NCBI RefSeq assembly: GCF_035582795.1
Contig: NC_134365.1
Coordinates: 128,069,577 to 128,133,576 of the forward strand
Length of the DNA stretch: 64,000 bases
Direction of reading: 5' to 3'
DNA from: Mycteria americana
Taxonomy: Eukaryota; Chordata; Aves; Ciconiiformes; Ciconiidae
Part shown: positions 40,460 through 51,300 of the stretch, in pieces
Position numbering within the stretch: position 1 is the stretch's first letter
Layout of the letters: every line of letters starts with the position of its first letter
The notes under the pieces: model-generated
Told to the model about the DNA's origin: nothing
Seen by the model: only the letters and a program-made list of their open reading frames with translations
The model's database searches: none
Program-made: the position numbers and the translations under genes

Positions 40460-43400
40460 CCTCTTGCTTAAAGTCAGGCGCTGTGTGAAATTAAATGCCC
40501 CAGATAATGGCTACATCAAGTGTTCAGGTGATGGAAATAACTACGGTGCTACATGCGAGTTCTCCTGCATTGGTGGCTATGAGCTGCAAGGAAGCCCAGC
40601 TAGAGTATGCCAGTACAATCTGGGGTGGTCAGGAGTAGATCCAACCTGTGCACGTGAGTATTTCATCACTTTACCAGAAGGGCTGCCAGAGCAATGGTTC
40701 TCGTGGCAGTGAGAATTTGGGAAGGGGTGTGGGGTGGAATACGGGCTGCAAACTTCAATGCCCTAGAGGTAAGGAACTTAACAACTTCCTCTGCCAATTT
40801 GCACAGCAGAAGCCTTTGCCACCTTTGGCTGCTCTTTCCTAGGATGATGATGGTACCTCACAACTGATAGTGTGTTGTAGCTCAAGGCTCTCTACATTCT
40901 GGAGTCAATCCATCTTGCAAGCCAGAACAGCTTAAGATAAAATTGTTGGCTTCATTGAGGCCAGTATTTCACCCATATCTCCTTTATTATTATTTCTTGT
41001 TCTTGTACTTCTGCTGTCTAACAGTTTGTGCTTTCAGAAATAGGGCTATTTTCAGTATGCTCTATAACTTTTGTTTTAAATTTAATTCTAGCCATGAATA
41101 TTAATGTGAATGTGAGGACTGCAGCTGCACTTCTGGATCAATTTTATGAGAAGCGGAGACTGCTAATTATTTCAACTCCTACTGCAGCCAACTTCTTCTA
41201 CAGGATGCAGTTGGGAATGCTGCAGGTAAAACACATTTTGGGGGAGTGCAACTATTTTTTTTTCTTTAAAGAAAGACACAAGAGGACAAGCTCCACTGTT
41301 TGATATAAATCTGCGAACTTCAGCTGTTATATTGCAGCCACTGGAGTATCTGGCTGAAGCAGTAGTGGTTCTGGATTGATCCTTTTTACATGATTTTGAG
41401 TTGAAACATCTCCCTAGTCTCTAATTCAGCTCTGTTCTGGATTGTGCTGCCTCTGACTGACCAGTCACTGAATCCCAGGCAGTTCTGGCCCTCTTCCGTC
41501 CTCCCCAAATTAATTTAATATTAACTTGTGCTCAATAATCATTCCCTAACTCAGCTCCTAAAGAAGCTGAAAAAAACCCAAACCATCCAGCACTTCAGTG
41601 GTTTCAGTTCGTGCAAACCAGGCTTAGAGGCTTTGTAACTATAGTGCAAGGAAGTGTGAATAGCTTCAGAAACAACCAGTGCACCAGCAAAGGACCAGAG
41701 ACTCAGCATAGAAATCATCCGGAGTGCTGGAGATAGTGCTGGGGTACTTTGTTCCAAAAAAAAAAGAAAAATTCTGGTAATTGTCCTTCTTATGTGTTGT
41801 AAATATGATGTTCTTGTTGGGTTCTTGCTAGACTTAGGGGTGTATCTCAGAAATGTATCTGTGTCCTCAGGGAAAGGAGCCAGTCCTGTATTCTTTCACA
41901 GCAGCAAATGCTTCTGTCTTGTTTCTTTTCTCACAACTGTAACAAAATTCAATATAAACAGTCATTGGGATATGAACATGATGATGTTTTTAACTGCTGG
42001 CTTGAATTACAGTTGTATTTAAAAAAAAAAAGTTTTTCTTTTCCCCTGTTAGATTAACTTGGCAAGAAAATTCAATATATTGATCAAAATGAAGTAGTTT
42101 AAAATACTAAATTTAATGGCTATAGTACTTTTCCCCCTGGTTGACAGCGGTCAAACAAGTTGGCATGAAAGAAAACTTTCTGTAGTCAACTTCCATTTCA
42201 CATACCGTGCTTCGATTGCCAAATTAGATTACTGGCACAATGCTTAATACCCTGGCATCTTTTCATGTCATTACAAAGACAAGTTTATATTTCTCCTAGG
42301 TGGTCCCTGTGTGTTGTTTTTCTTAGAGTAGTTAAGAATCCGTCATTTAACATCCCCTGGATACATGAGGCTCTAGTTCTTCGCAGTGAGTATTAGAGAC
42401 ACTTCAAAGTATGCTCTCATTTCAGTTTAAACCATCTCATTAACCTAAGATCGGACTCTTTATGAACACTTGCTGCACGCTCAAAACAACCCCCTGTTCT
42501 CTCACTGATAACTAACAAAGAGAACTCTTTCTTCTTTTAACCCTTCCAGCCGGCACAGTGTGGTTTAGACCTCCGACATGTTACTGTAGTTGAATTGGTT
42601 GGTGTCTTCCCAGCACAGATAGGAAGAATAGGTGTAAAGCTGCTGCCCCCGTCACTTGCCCTGCAACTCAGGTAAAGTAAGCTCTCACTACTCTTGTCTT
42701 TGCACCTTAGCATATGTGATGTACTGCTTTTGATTCCCTGCATTTTACTCTCTAAATATACATACTACTGCTCTAATGTACATAGCTAGACACTGGAAGA
42801 TAGATGTTGATGAGTAAGTTTTAGGATTAATTTGCTCTCTGTCTGTGTAATAGCTACTGCAAATTCATGGGCATTTGGTATTTATGAGATTAAGAACTCT
42901 TGAACTTGAACTCTTTCAAGTGCCATGTCTTCCTTGCCCCTTTGCTCAAACTGAGTGAATTTCTGAATTCATGTGAACTCCTTGTGTATCCCTTTGCCAT
43001 GCTATAGGTCTATATTTTTGGGTGCTGCCACTGAAAACACTTCAAGTATGTCTGTATTTGTGCTGGAGTTGGTCATCAGACCAACAGGCAGTCATGACAG
43101 GCTACAGTCACTTTGCAAGGACAGCCTTGGAGCAGCTGCCAGTGCAGTCCCAGCTCATCTTCCCTGCAGCGCTGCTGGTGGTTGTGGCCAGGCCAGAAGG
43201 GGAAGCAGTGGTTGCTCTTTGAAGTCCCACATGTAGAAATGATATGGGCAGTATTTCAAAGGGGAAATTATCTCAGCCTCCCCAGCCTGACTACAAGATT
43301 CAGCAGTTTTACTGAGGTGCCTGAACTGTTTTGACTTGGTTTTAGACTGGCAGGGGGTTGGTTTTCACTTGAAAGGGAGACTTCAAGTGCCAGCATTTCC

Positions 43401-44953
43401 TAGGGACAGGAGGACTACAGGAGCCAAAAGTGAAGGCCTCATTGGCAGGGAAAGTAGTCGTTATTTAGGAAAAAAAAGTCCAGGAGCATTTTAGGCAACA
43501 TCTTCTGTGATATGCCTGAGGAAATGGAGCAAGTTTTAATTGGGGACAATAAAAAATGCTGACAAGTCAGAGAGGTTTTTTTTGGATTGTAAAAAATAAA
43601 AACATTTGTTCTCTATAATAGGAAAAAGAGAGCACAAAGAGCTGTTCTTTTATTCAAAAAAGTAAAAGTACTTTTACTAAAGTTGAAATGGTTTTCTTGT
43701 GGCTCTGTAGAAAATAAGCAGCTCTGGTAACACCCCATTCCCTGCCTGTTCCCCCTCCCCCCCCCCCCCCAAACTTAATGGAGCTTCATTTCAGAAATTG
43801 GTATGGTGTGACCTGCCCTGCACTCAGTGGAAGTTAGTTTTCCATTTGATTTTTTTTCTCTGTTGCTACTGCAGTGTGTGAATTAGAGCATTGCAGTTCT
43901 GGAAGGCACTTAAATCAAAATAAAACGCACCCTTAAACACCTTGAATAAAGATGCTGTCCAGAATTGGCATTCAGTAAACTAATGAGCACAGGTACCCTA
44001 GTTAAAACTTTGGAACCTCAGATGGTTAGCATTTGGATTTGTAGAAGGTAAGCATTTTTCTTAGGCAAGATGAGGCACAAGAGGAATGTAGTTTCCTATC
44101 ACTATAGCTTAGCTTCAAACTTTATTTTAGTTTGAATTTAATAGCCAAGCTCCCTAATGGCAACAAGAAGACGCCTAGAGCACTCAGACTTGTTAGAAGG
44201 CTGAGGAAGGTCAGTTTTGATGCTTTACACCTTACCAACATCTCCCGCAGACCCTCTTCTTCATGGCAGTTTTCCTGTCCTGACACTATTCTGTCATGGC
44301 TGCCTGAATTTATTTTCCCCACATCAATGATGTTGACTGACTGCATGTCTAAGGCTCTTGTAGTTCATTACTCCTTCAAGCAAAAGATGAAAAGAGCACC
44401 AAGGATATACTTTTGTTACTGTCTCACCTCCAGTGGAGCTCAAATGACCCCTTTTATCACTTGGAAGGAAAGGACTCTGCTGTGATCAGCACTGGCTTTT
44501 GTTCTCCTAAATTGGAGTTAGCACCAGGTACATGGTTATTATTGGGAAGCGATGAAAACTGACTCCAATAATTTTGTCCTGCTTTTTCTCATTGTGGTTT
44601 TATACCATGTGGCAGCCAAGAAAGGAAATAGTCTACTTGTAACTCTACCTTCATCGCAATGGTTTTCTTTAGGCAATATGTATAGCACTTTTTTTGTCTA
44701 TGCACTACTTTGTCTTTGCACTACTTTTTTTTAGATGACGGGCTTTAACAAAATGAGTTCCTTATTTTGCAGGCTGCTGCTGAGGATCCCCCATTACAAT
44801 TTCAACATTGTGGTGATGGACAAGCACGGAATGGACAAGGAACGCTATCCTTTCCCAGCAACGCCAGCTGAGCTGTTTGCACTTATTGACAATTTTCCAT
44901 TGAGAAAAGAAGAGATGAAACTGCAAGCAGAAATTGGCCAGTCATGTCCCTAA
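23705..44953 (+). CDS. SRPX: SRPX, sushi-repeat-containing protein (spliced, exons 2-10; exon 1 not found)
   Basis: SRPX is a secreted or ER-associated sushi protein. The mammalian form is known as DRS (down-regulated by v-src) and ETX1, and is linked in the literature to growth suppression and apoptosis. Nine exons join at 23705-23764, 29804-29995, 30605-30781, 36996-37122, 39638-39759, 40474-40653, 41092-41225, 42550-42671 and 44773-44953. All introns are GT-AG and the phases agree throughout. The joined frame gives about 430 residues; with a typical 33-residue signal exon this matches the usual length of about 464. Domain order is acidic linker, sushi 1, sushi 2, HYR, sushi 3, DUF4174. SRPX-type signatures ([38 protein letters not shown]) separate it from SRPX2. 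Its 3' neighbour SYTL5 converges on it, as in mammals. Confidence 0.95.
26205..26262 (+). repeat. Probable old CR1 LINE 3'-end fragment
   Basis: The segment reads GTGACCTCTCGGGGCCCC then ATCCAGCCCTAATATTCC. This resembles the conserved 3' end of avian CR1 elements (GACCTCTCGAGGTCCCTTCC-type) in plus orientation. It is short and diverged, and its 5' limit cannot be placed by eye. Confidence 0.5.
29520..29552. repeat. (CCA)n followed by poly-C microsatellite
   Basis: A run of CCA triplets passes straight into a C-rich tract broken by one G. It lies in SRPX intron 2, about 250 bases upstream of exon 3. It is probably length-polymorphic and has no coding role. Confidence 0.9.
29804..29995 (+). 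CDS. SRPX: SRPX exon 3 (sushi domain 1)
   Basis: This 192-base exon (phase 1/1) encodes one sushi (CCP) module. It begins [17 protein letters not shown] and ends WSGKVLCK. Six cysteines are visible rather than the usual four, as in selectin-type sushi repeats and in mammalian SRPX. The YELHG and RW-SG motifs of the family are present. The acceptor is CTGTGCTAG and the donor is AAAC before GTAAGT, a near-consensus site. Confidence 0.96.
29996..30604 (+). other. SRPX: SRPX intron 3
   Basis: This short intron of 609 bases separates the sushi 1 and sushi 2 exons. It runs from GTAAGT to TTCTATTCCAG. Nothing else is recognised in it. Confidence 0.93.
30605..30781 (+). CDS. SRPX: SRPX exon 4 (sushi domain 2)
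   Basis: This 177-base exon (phase 1/1) encodes the second sushi module. It starts [17 protein letters not shown] and ends WSGRPASCV, with six cysteines and the motif [15 protein letters not shown]. The base carried over from exon 3 makes the first codon glutamine, which restores the family's QKRCPTL. The acceptor is TTCTATTCCAG and the donor is GTTG before GTAAGT. Confidence 0.96.
30782..36995 (+). other. SRPX: SRPX intron 4
   Basis: This is about 6.2 kb between the second sushi exon and the HYR exons. It is AT-rich with A/T homopolymer runs (a long T run near 32.86 kb) and a small 9-bp-stem hairpin at 34802-34824. No coding exon or intact mobile element was recognised. Confidence 0.88.
36996..37122 (+). 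CDS. SRPX: SRPX exon 5 (HYR domain, first half)
   Basis: This 127-base exon goes from phase 1 to phase 2 and encodes the first half of the HYR (hyalin repeat) domain. It begins [19 protein letters not shown] and ends [11 protein letters not shown]. The acceptor is TTTATTTCAACAG and the donor is GA before GTAGGT. HYR is an Ig-like fold thought to act in adhesion and is typical of SRPX and SRPX2 between sushi 2 and sushi 3. Confidence 0.95.
37325..38204 (+). mobile_element. 5'-truncated CR1 LINE with open ORF2 C-terminal frame
   Basis: The segment carries the C-terminal part of the CR1 ORF2 (reverse transcriptase) protein, with hallmark CR1 words [43 protein letters not shown] and [15 protein letters not shown]. 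The frame is open from the left end to a stop at 38105-38107. The last codons differ from what I recall of the CR1 consensus, suggesting a small indel near the end. The 3' tail has GGTTGGACTCGATGATCTTA and ends in two copies of ATTCTGT, the short terminal repeat typical of avian CR1. The element is 5' truncated and lies sense to SRPX in intron 5. It lacks the endonuclease and most of the polymerase, so it cannot move by itself. Confidence 0.93.
39188..39221. repeat. 11-bp perfect inverted repeat (hairpin)
   Basis: CCATTGTAAGA at 39188-39198 is the exact reverse complement of TCTTACAATGG at 39211-39221, with a 12-base spacer. It lies in SRPX intron 5. It could be the core of a decayed terminal-inverted-repeat element or a chance hairpin. 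Confidence 0.6.
39638..39759 (+). CDS. SRPX: SRPX exon 6 (HYR domain, second half)
   Basis: This 122-base exon goes from phase 2 to phase 1 and completes the HYR domain. It reads [19 protein letters not shown], then [20 protein letters not shown]. The base carried over from exon 5 gives aspartate at the junction, as expected for TDVILKG. The acceptor is CTCCTGTTTTAG and the donor is AGAG before GTAAGA. Confidence 0.95.
39760..40473 (+). other. SRPX: SRPX intron 6
   Basis: This intron of about 0.7 kb ends in an extreme T run that forms the acceptor polypyrimidine tract. No repeat or gene was otherwise recognised. Confidence 0.92.
40431..40459 (+). repeat. Uninterrupted 29-T tract at the SRPX exon 7 acceptor
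   Basis: Twenty-nine consecutive T bases end 14 bases before the first base of SRPX exon 7, followed by CCTCTTGCTTAAAG. The run serves as the acceptor polypyrimidine tract and is likely length-variable, both in genomes and as a sequencing artefact. Confidence 0.9.
40474..40653 (+). CDS. SRPX: SRPX exon 7 (sushi domain 3)
   Basis: This 180-base exon (phase 1/1) encodes the third sushi module, from [17 protein letters not shown] to WSGVDPTCA. Six cysteines and the very conserved words [11 protein letters not shown] and [12 protein letters not shown] are present. The donor is GCAC before GTGAGT, and the acceptor follows a 29-base T run. This is the most SRPX-diagnostic exon in the window. Confidence 0.97.
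40654..41091 (+). other. SRPX: SRPX intron 7
   Basis: This 438-base intron runs from GTGAGT to TTTAATTCTAG. Nothing else is recognised in it. Confidence 0.93.
41092..41225 (+). CDS. SRPX: SRPX exon 8 (start of DUF4174)
   Basis: This 134-base exon (phase 1 to 0) opens the C-terminal DUF4174 domain shared by SRPX and SRPX2. It encodes [19 protein letters not shown], then [13 protein letters not shown] and [10 protein letters not shown]. The carried-over base makes the first residue proline; I recall alanine in human SRPX and proline in SRPX2. The acceptor is TTAATTCTAG and the donor is CAG before GTAAAA. Confidence 0.95.
41226..42549 (+). other. SRPX: SRPX intron 8
   Basis: This is a 1.3-kb AT-rich intron with A-runs near 41.76 and 42.02 kb. 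No gene or identifiable mobile element was seen. Confidence 0.92.
42550..42671 (+). CDS. SRPX: SRPX exon 9 (DUF4174, middle)
   Basis: This 122-base exon (phase 0 to 2) encodes [20 protein letters not shown], then [20 protein letters not shown]. The QCGLDLRH word is shared by SRPX and SRPX2. The acceptor is AACCCTTCCAG and the donor is CTCAG before GTAAAG. Confidence 0.95.
42672..44772 (+). other. SRPX: SRPX intron 9
   Basis: This 2.1-kb intron holds a C14 run near 43757-43770. Near its 3' end a duplicated GCACTACTTT word is followed by a decoy AG after eight T bases (44733-44734), 38 bases before the true acceptor. No other gene was recognised. Confidence 0.9.
44773..44953 (+). CDS. SRPX: SRPX exon 10 (end of DUF4174, stop)
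   Basis: This final coding exon has 181 bases including the TAA at 44951-44953. It enters in phase 2 and encodes [19 protein letters not shown], then GMDKERY and [19 protein letters not shown]. These match the SRPX C-terminus (PLRKEEM-LQAE); SRPX2 differs here. The acceptor is CTTATTTTGCAG, a fairly weak tract beside the stronger decoy upstream. Confidence 0.96.
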
Positions 44954-45315
44954 TTCAGGATTGCAGGGCTTTGCAGTTGTCAGTGAATTTTTTTAATCCA
45001 TGTAATTCTCCCCTTGGTGCTACACAAAGCATGGCTTTTTTAGTTACTGATGTACAGATTTTTTGTGTGTATTGTTAAGTCTGGCTGTGTAGCTACTCTG
45101 CATAGAAGTATGCATGATGCTTTTTCATACTTTCAGCCATCTTTAGATAAATGCGTACACAGGATTACTACCCAATGGAATTTATTGTACAGAGAGTGAA
45201 AAACTGAGACACGTTTCTGGGAGTTTATTTTGGATTTTTCATTCAGTGTAAAATTGGGGTTTCTTTCTTACTGTTTATAAGTCTTTTATTAATAAAATAT
45301 TGTTTTGCAAACAAA
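44954..45315 (+). other. SRPX: SRPX 3'UTR
   Basis: This is a short AT-rich 3'UTR of about 360 bases between the SRPX stop and a canonical polyadenylation signal. The end position is estimated from the usual 10-30 base spacing after AATAAA, so it is approximate. Confidence 0.75.
45291..45296 (+). terminator. SRPX: SRPX polyadenylation signal AATAAA
   Basis: A canonical AATAAA lies 337 bases past the stop, followed by a TTGTTTTGC-type T/G-rich stretch. It is the only canonical signal in the first 350 bases after the SRPX stop. Confidence 0.8.
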
Positions 45316-48300
45316 TAGTTGTCTAAAATTCCTCTTGGAGATAAAAGTTGATCGATTAATTCAAAAGTTGGATCAAAATCCCTCTCTGCAAACCGTTATA
45401 ACAGGGCCATTAGCCTCAGATTGAAAGTGTACAAGCAACCCAGCGGTGTCTTTCAGTTCCACTAGTACTGTGGTCGATAGCAAACACAAAGCATAAGCCG
45501 AAGGCAACGCAAGTACCTGTTTTCAGCAGCAGCAAGGAGAAAATAGCTGGTAGCAGGACTATGGAAGTCCTTGCCAGAAGGAATACAGTAAAGGAACAGC
45601 GAGCAGTGTAGAAGATGGGAAGTAATTACTAAATGCCACATACTGCAATGCTTGATAGAAAAATATGCTCTCACCTGGTATGCTTCTGCTTCTGGCTTTT
45701 CATGTCCAATGGACTTGGAGTAGCAGATTTCTTTCTGCTCTTCATCTTGGAGACAGACCAGGCTGTTGATTTGATGGCAGGGAAACATTACCCCCAGGGA
45801 AACTTCATCAAGGATTTGTTATTCCCAGATCTGTGAAAATATTTGTTTGCAAGTCATCACTTCCTAATTAACAAACAAACAAGTTCCCTGCATAATAAAA
45901 AGCATTAGGAGCCAATCAAAGAATGAAAGAGTTTTCTATTGTTTTATTATAGCCCACAGTCTTGCCAATCAACTGCAAAGACTGAAGACATCATGCAGGA
46001 AGAATATAAGCATCAAAGGAGTGAAAACTGAGAGTTACAGCTTTGGATACATGTTCACAGGATATGATGTGTAATTTGGCATGCCTGAAAAGCTGCACTT
46101 CAGTGTCTGTGCTGTTCATTCTTGCCACTCAAGAGCACAGCCCTGTTTTTTCAGCCAAATGCTTGTTTGTCTTTGACCGCAAGGTGGATTGTTTAATTTT
46201 ACACTTTGGTGTCAGCAGAGGATCAGTTTATCAGCATCTTTAAAGCAATCCTTACCAGAATTCAGTCTTTCACACCCTCTTTAATTAGAAAATGTCTTTG
46301 AAAAAGGTTGCTCCTGCAAGTAAATTAATGAGGGAATGAATGCGAAGAGACTGAAGTCAGCCCTGACCCTAGCTAGCAAAAGCTAAGTTGTGGACTGGAG
46401 GGTGACAGCACCAAGGAGGGGGTGGGTGGTGGTAGGCTGTGTCTTCTGAACAGGATGGTCTGCTTCTGAGAGTGTTAGGAGACTGCTGCTAAACACCCAA
46501 GAGTAGGTATGAAAGCACAGCACAGCCCTGGTGATGACTCCCTGCAGTGCTGACGCCAAAGGCAAAGATCATCTCGATACACCCAAACTCTGCAGGCGGT
46601 GGTGCCAGGTTTGCAGTGATGAGCAAGCAGAGGGCAAGGAAGCCCTGACTGAGCTTTCTGAGTGTTGCCATTAGGAGTAAGATGCAAGGACAGGATTGGT
46701 GACAAAACAATCACAGAAATAGCATTTCTGTTCCAGTCCTGACCAAACCAAAAAGAAAGCAAGTCCTGGACCCACTATAAAGGAGCAAGGAGGTTAAGAG
46801 CCGGCATGCCGATGGACACAGCTGTACCCCAAGTTGCCTTTACTCGCCTGCCTAATGCCAGTGGTTAAGAAAACTAGACATGGCCGGACACACCACATTG
46901 CTTCATGCCTTAAGTGTCGCACGTGGAACAGAGACAGCCTGAAGACACAGCCGTACACATACTGCTGTGGCCACAGCTCTCTGGCTCAGGTTCTTCGGCA
47001 TGCATATGCTTATAGCATGAACGCACTGGGGGACAGGTTTTTTTTTTTCCCCCCTTACTTTCCTCATTTAAAAAGCATATCAACTGATTTCCAATGGTTT
47101 AAAATTTAAAAAACAAACAAACCAACAAACTCTAACGGGTCTGATTTTTCTACTGTATTGCTGCAATTCCAATCCTCTGCTGCTCCATTTTGATTTAGGT
47201 ACAGAATCAGTGCATCCAGTCATCTTTCATGACTGGGTGAACAGGAGTGGGGCTTTACGATTGCCACAGTCAGGAAAGCGATTGCAATCACTAGGCTGTT
47301 ACAGGAAATTGAATTAAGTGGAGGAGAGTGCATGAGTGATTGGATTGCTAGTTCTACACAGAACATCTATTAACATCTTGTGATTAAGAAAAGCTGTTCT
47401 TGATTAGTAATAGAAGGTTTCTGGCATTTTGTGTTGTACATTTTTGTGGGGAGGAATGGAACAATGAAAAACATCGTGTGCCATCTCTGTTTTGGAGTCA
47501 GATCAGCCTGCATGTATGTGGCAGATTGGCCTTTTGGGAAAGGAGCGTTTGAACAAGGGACTTAGTATTTCTGGCTTTAGCCCAGCATTTACATATTCAA
47601 ATAAACTCCAAATATTCAAATATATTCCAATAATTCATCCTGTAGACTTTTGGTGCCAGAAAAATAACACTGTGTAAATAAGGTGCAGTATCTACACTAG
47701 TGCACTTTTTTTTTTTAACATTTAACAGAAAATTCAGCTCCTCAAAATCATACAAGCTGGAGTCTTTGTTGTACTACGAACATGGCTCTTCTTGCCATAG
47801 CGGTAATCCTACCACTGCTGTCAAAATGCAAATCCTAATTAAAACATGAATTTTATATGGGAGGATTAAAAGCTGTTTCCAAGAAGCAAGACCTGCCATG
47901 AGTCTTGTCCTTTCCTCTCCCACCTCCAGGCTATTCATTGCAGGAGATGTGACAGATCACAGTGTGCGGATACAGCCACGGGCTGGAGGTTCCTACATCA
48001 ATCTGGAGATACTTTTCCATTTTGAATACGAACCAAAAGACTTCAATCATTTTAGACCAGAAAAGAATTCATGTTTCTGTCATGCAACATCTTTGGCAAA
48101 CAAAACTGCTGGGGTAAATTGTGGGAGGCAGCAATTTCTCACGGGCACAAAAGGATTTTGTAAATGGCCTGAGTTTCCCCAGCTCCTACCCAAGAATCCA
48201 CCTAATTTGCTGAGACCAACCCCTGCCGTCACACACCTCCTCTACACCTGCAGAGGAGAGACTAAATTTTAAGTTGCACATCCCTATTCTTGAAGTTCAA

Positions 48301-51300
48301 ACCATCCCCTCTGGGACAGAAAGCATTATGTTTTAATGAAAACACCAATGACCCTTACAGCTGTGCACTAAATGACTACAACATGCAGCTTCGTTACAGC
48401 TCAGTACTTACATAAGAGCATGAGTCAGACTGCCTAACATAATTAATGAAAACGCAGAGGCTAAAAAGTAACCTGCAGTATATTTAAATACTCTTGGGAT
48501 TGCAACCCGCTTTTTAAATTGAGGTGGTGAAATCATGGAGCTCAGGCTGTGCAATCTCAGCGCTAGATCACTTCCCGCCACTCACCTCAGTCTCTGTTAG
48601 TGCTGTACATCCACAGAAAGGGAAGGGGGAGCGAGTGCTTCACATCAGGAGGTGGCACAGCTCCTCTTGGCCGTGTAGCTGCTGCCCATTTCTCTCTCCC
48701 CGTCTGTGGCTGGAGGATGTGTTTATGGCAGCTCGGTGAAGGGAAGAGTGGGAAAGCGTTAGCAGAGACCGGAAGGCAGAGAGCAGCAAGGCTGCCCGGG
48801 CTAGAGGAGCCAGTGAGGACACTGGCAGTTGCGGATAGCACGTGCATTTCTCTGGCCTCTTCCAAGCAGCGATCCAGCTGCTGCACGCTCTGTAAAATGC
48901 AAGGAAAACAGGTAGGAAAGCCTGTGCCCATGCAGAATGTGCTAGGGCATATCTAGTTACCACCATTGTCTCCCACTGCCGCCCGTGCACCCAGAAAGGA
49001 ACCGTGACCTGAGTTTCAGCAATTAGGTTGGCCCATACTTCAAATTGACAAGGAGAACTTGGCATCTATCACCTCAAAGAGAAGGGGAGGAGAGACTGCA
49101 GTTCAATTGCACAGAAGTTACAGAGGTGTCTCTCAGACCCGCGAGCAAATCCTTAAGTACAGTCCCCAAGCAAAGGTGCAAGGAGCAGAGGAACGGCAGG
49201 AGGGCTCTTCCCCACCTACAGCTGCCTTCCACTTCACGGGTGTGTCACCTCCCACCCCCATGAAGGCCCGAACCAGCATGGGGACAAGCTAGACAGGAGT
49301 GGTGTGAGGGCAAAGGAGCCAGTTGCTTGTGCCCAAATCACGCCAAGAGACCAGGGAACCCCGCTGAGGTGGTCTCCCCTTAACCTGGGTGCAAGAACCC
49401 AACAGACTTTCAGACTACTGCAAAGCGAGCAGAGGCAAGCATAGGTCCAGAGCCCAGGAGCATTATTTGCCTTCCTAGTTTGTCTCAGACAGTTGGGAAG
49501 CGACAGCAAGACACAAAAACCTGGAGAACCAAGAGAAGATGGAAGAGAACCCTCAGCTCTGAGAGGTAAATTGAAGTGAACATAACTCAGCTGAAAGTAT
49601 AAATTGAGTGAGCAATCGTTTTTTGTTTTTTCTGGAAAAAAAAAAAAATCAGGACCAGTAATTACAGAAAAGCTGCATTTTGAACATATCTAGATTTTCA
49701 GGTGGGCAGGACCTTGAACTAGGGAAGAGGTCGGAGATTCGGAGATGGAGGGGAGGACCTGCTGAACATGCAGGGTTAAGGCACATGTAAAATAATTCTC
49801 TAGCAAGGGGGAAGAGAACACTGCGTTGCCTTTATTCTTAGAATTGCACGCTAAAAAGAAAAGAGGTTTAATGCTTATGAAATAAAAAATAGCTTAAAAA
49901 CACTTAAAGTGTAGCAATTAAGACCAAAAAAAGCAGAGAGAGAGAGACTGTCAATGGAGTCCCACCTCTGAAGATGTGCCAGGCCTCTTGCATTATTCAT
50001 CACATATAAGTGAAGTAATGTCTTTACCTCAATGAGATAATGTGGGATATTCCTGGAAAACGTGCTTATAAGTTTGCTGTAACGCATTTTAGGAGAGACA
50101 AGGACACAGCAACATGTTTCACTATTTTAATTTTAAAAGATAGAACAGTAATCTTGACAACAGCTGCAAATATATTACCAGCCACCTTTGTCCACAAAAC
50201 TGAACGTACAGTGCACAGTACAAAAATGTTCTCGGCAGGAAACATTTTGCTTTGTCTAAATTTGGGCAGAACTTAACATACTGCAGTGCCATGTACTACT
50301 ACTACTGTTCACGTCCAGCAGAATAATTAAACAAATAGCTAGCAACAGATTTTAAGCAGAACAAAGGCAGAACGAGGGATGCGTGACAATCTCTAATTGC
50401 TGCAACAAAGGACTACACTTGGCTTTAGGCAAACCTCAACAATTAGAACTACTCCCAAAAATATACACCAAGCTCTCAGGAGCAGTAGCACACAGCCATA
50501 TAGATGTTACTGCCACAAAGCAGAACTGTTGAAATAACTAATCTACATAAAGGGCCAAGACGCAGCAAGGGTGAGTTTCAAAACAACCTAAAAGACACCT
50601 AAAAAGCAAGTTGAGAGTAATTTTCCAGTGTCAATATACACAGTATAATTAACACTGTCTTATTACCACTTATCAAACAGCATTTGCAAACATGAAATCA
50701 CCAGGCAGGAAATTCATGGGACACAGTGGTAAGGTTCTGCTAGCGTGCTTCTCAGCATCTCCTGCTGAGTTATGGTAAAAGACATCACTGCAAATGAAAG
50801 TCCGCATCCTATTTTGGAATTCATCACACGTTCTACCACTGTTTATCTAGGGTTCTCAAATGTTAACATTTCTGTGTGTAAAAATAAATAAATAACAACC
50901 ATTTTTTAAAATCTATTAAAAAAAAAAAAGAGTTTACAAAGTGCATGGACCAGCTCTCAGGAGATGGTTATTTCTGTCATTGTTGCAAAGTGCTGAAAAT
51001 CAATACTGTATGTTAGGGAAGTAAAATTTCACTTTTTACGTCGTATGGATGAAAATAAGTGGGGCTATTACTTAACTGCTGCATGCTGCCTCCTTCCAGG
51101 TACTGGAGATGAACATTCAGGTAGAACGTTCTGGTGGGGGTTGCTGAACTAAAGGGAGGGATAAAGGGAAGAGAGACCCTTGCAAAGATTCAGGGACAGC
51201 TCTTACCATCTTGTGTGAATCCACAAACTAGACAGCTGTGGAAATAGGACTCCAAGCTCTTTTACGAAGGTGTAGGAGATCCAAGCAGCCTTTCTCTTCG

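Noticed and set aside
23705..44953. Calling the sushi gene SRPX2
   Set aside because: Exon peptides such as [15 protein letters not shown] and FPLRKEEM follow SRPX rather than SRPX2, and the neighbour fits SYTL5.
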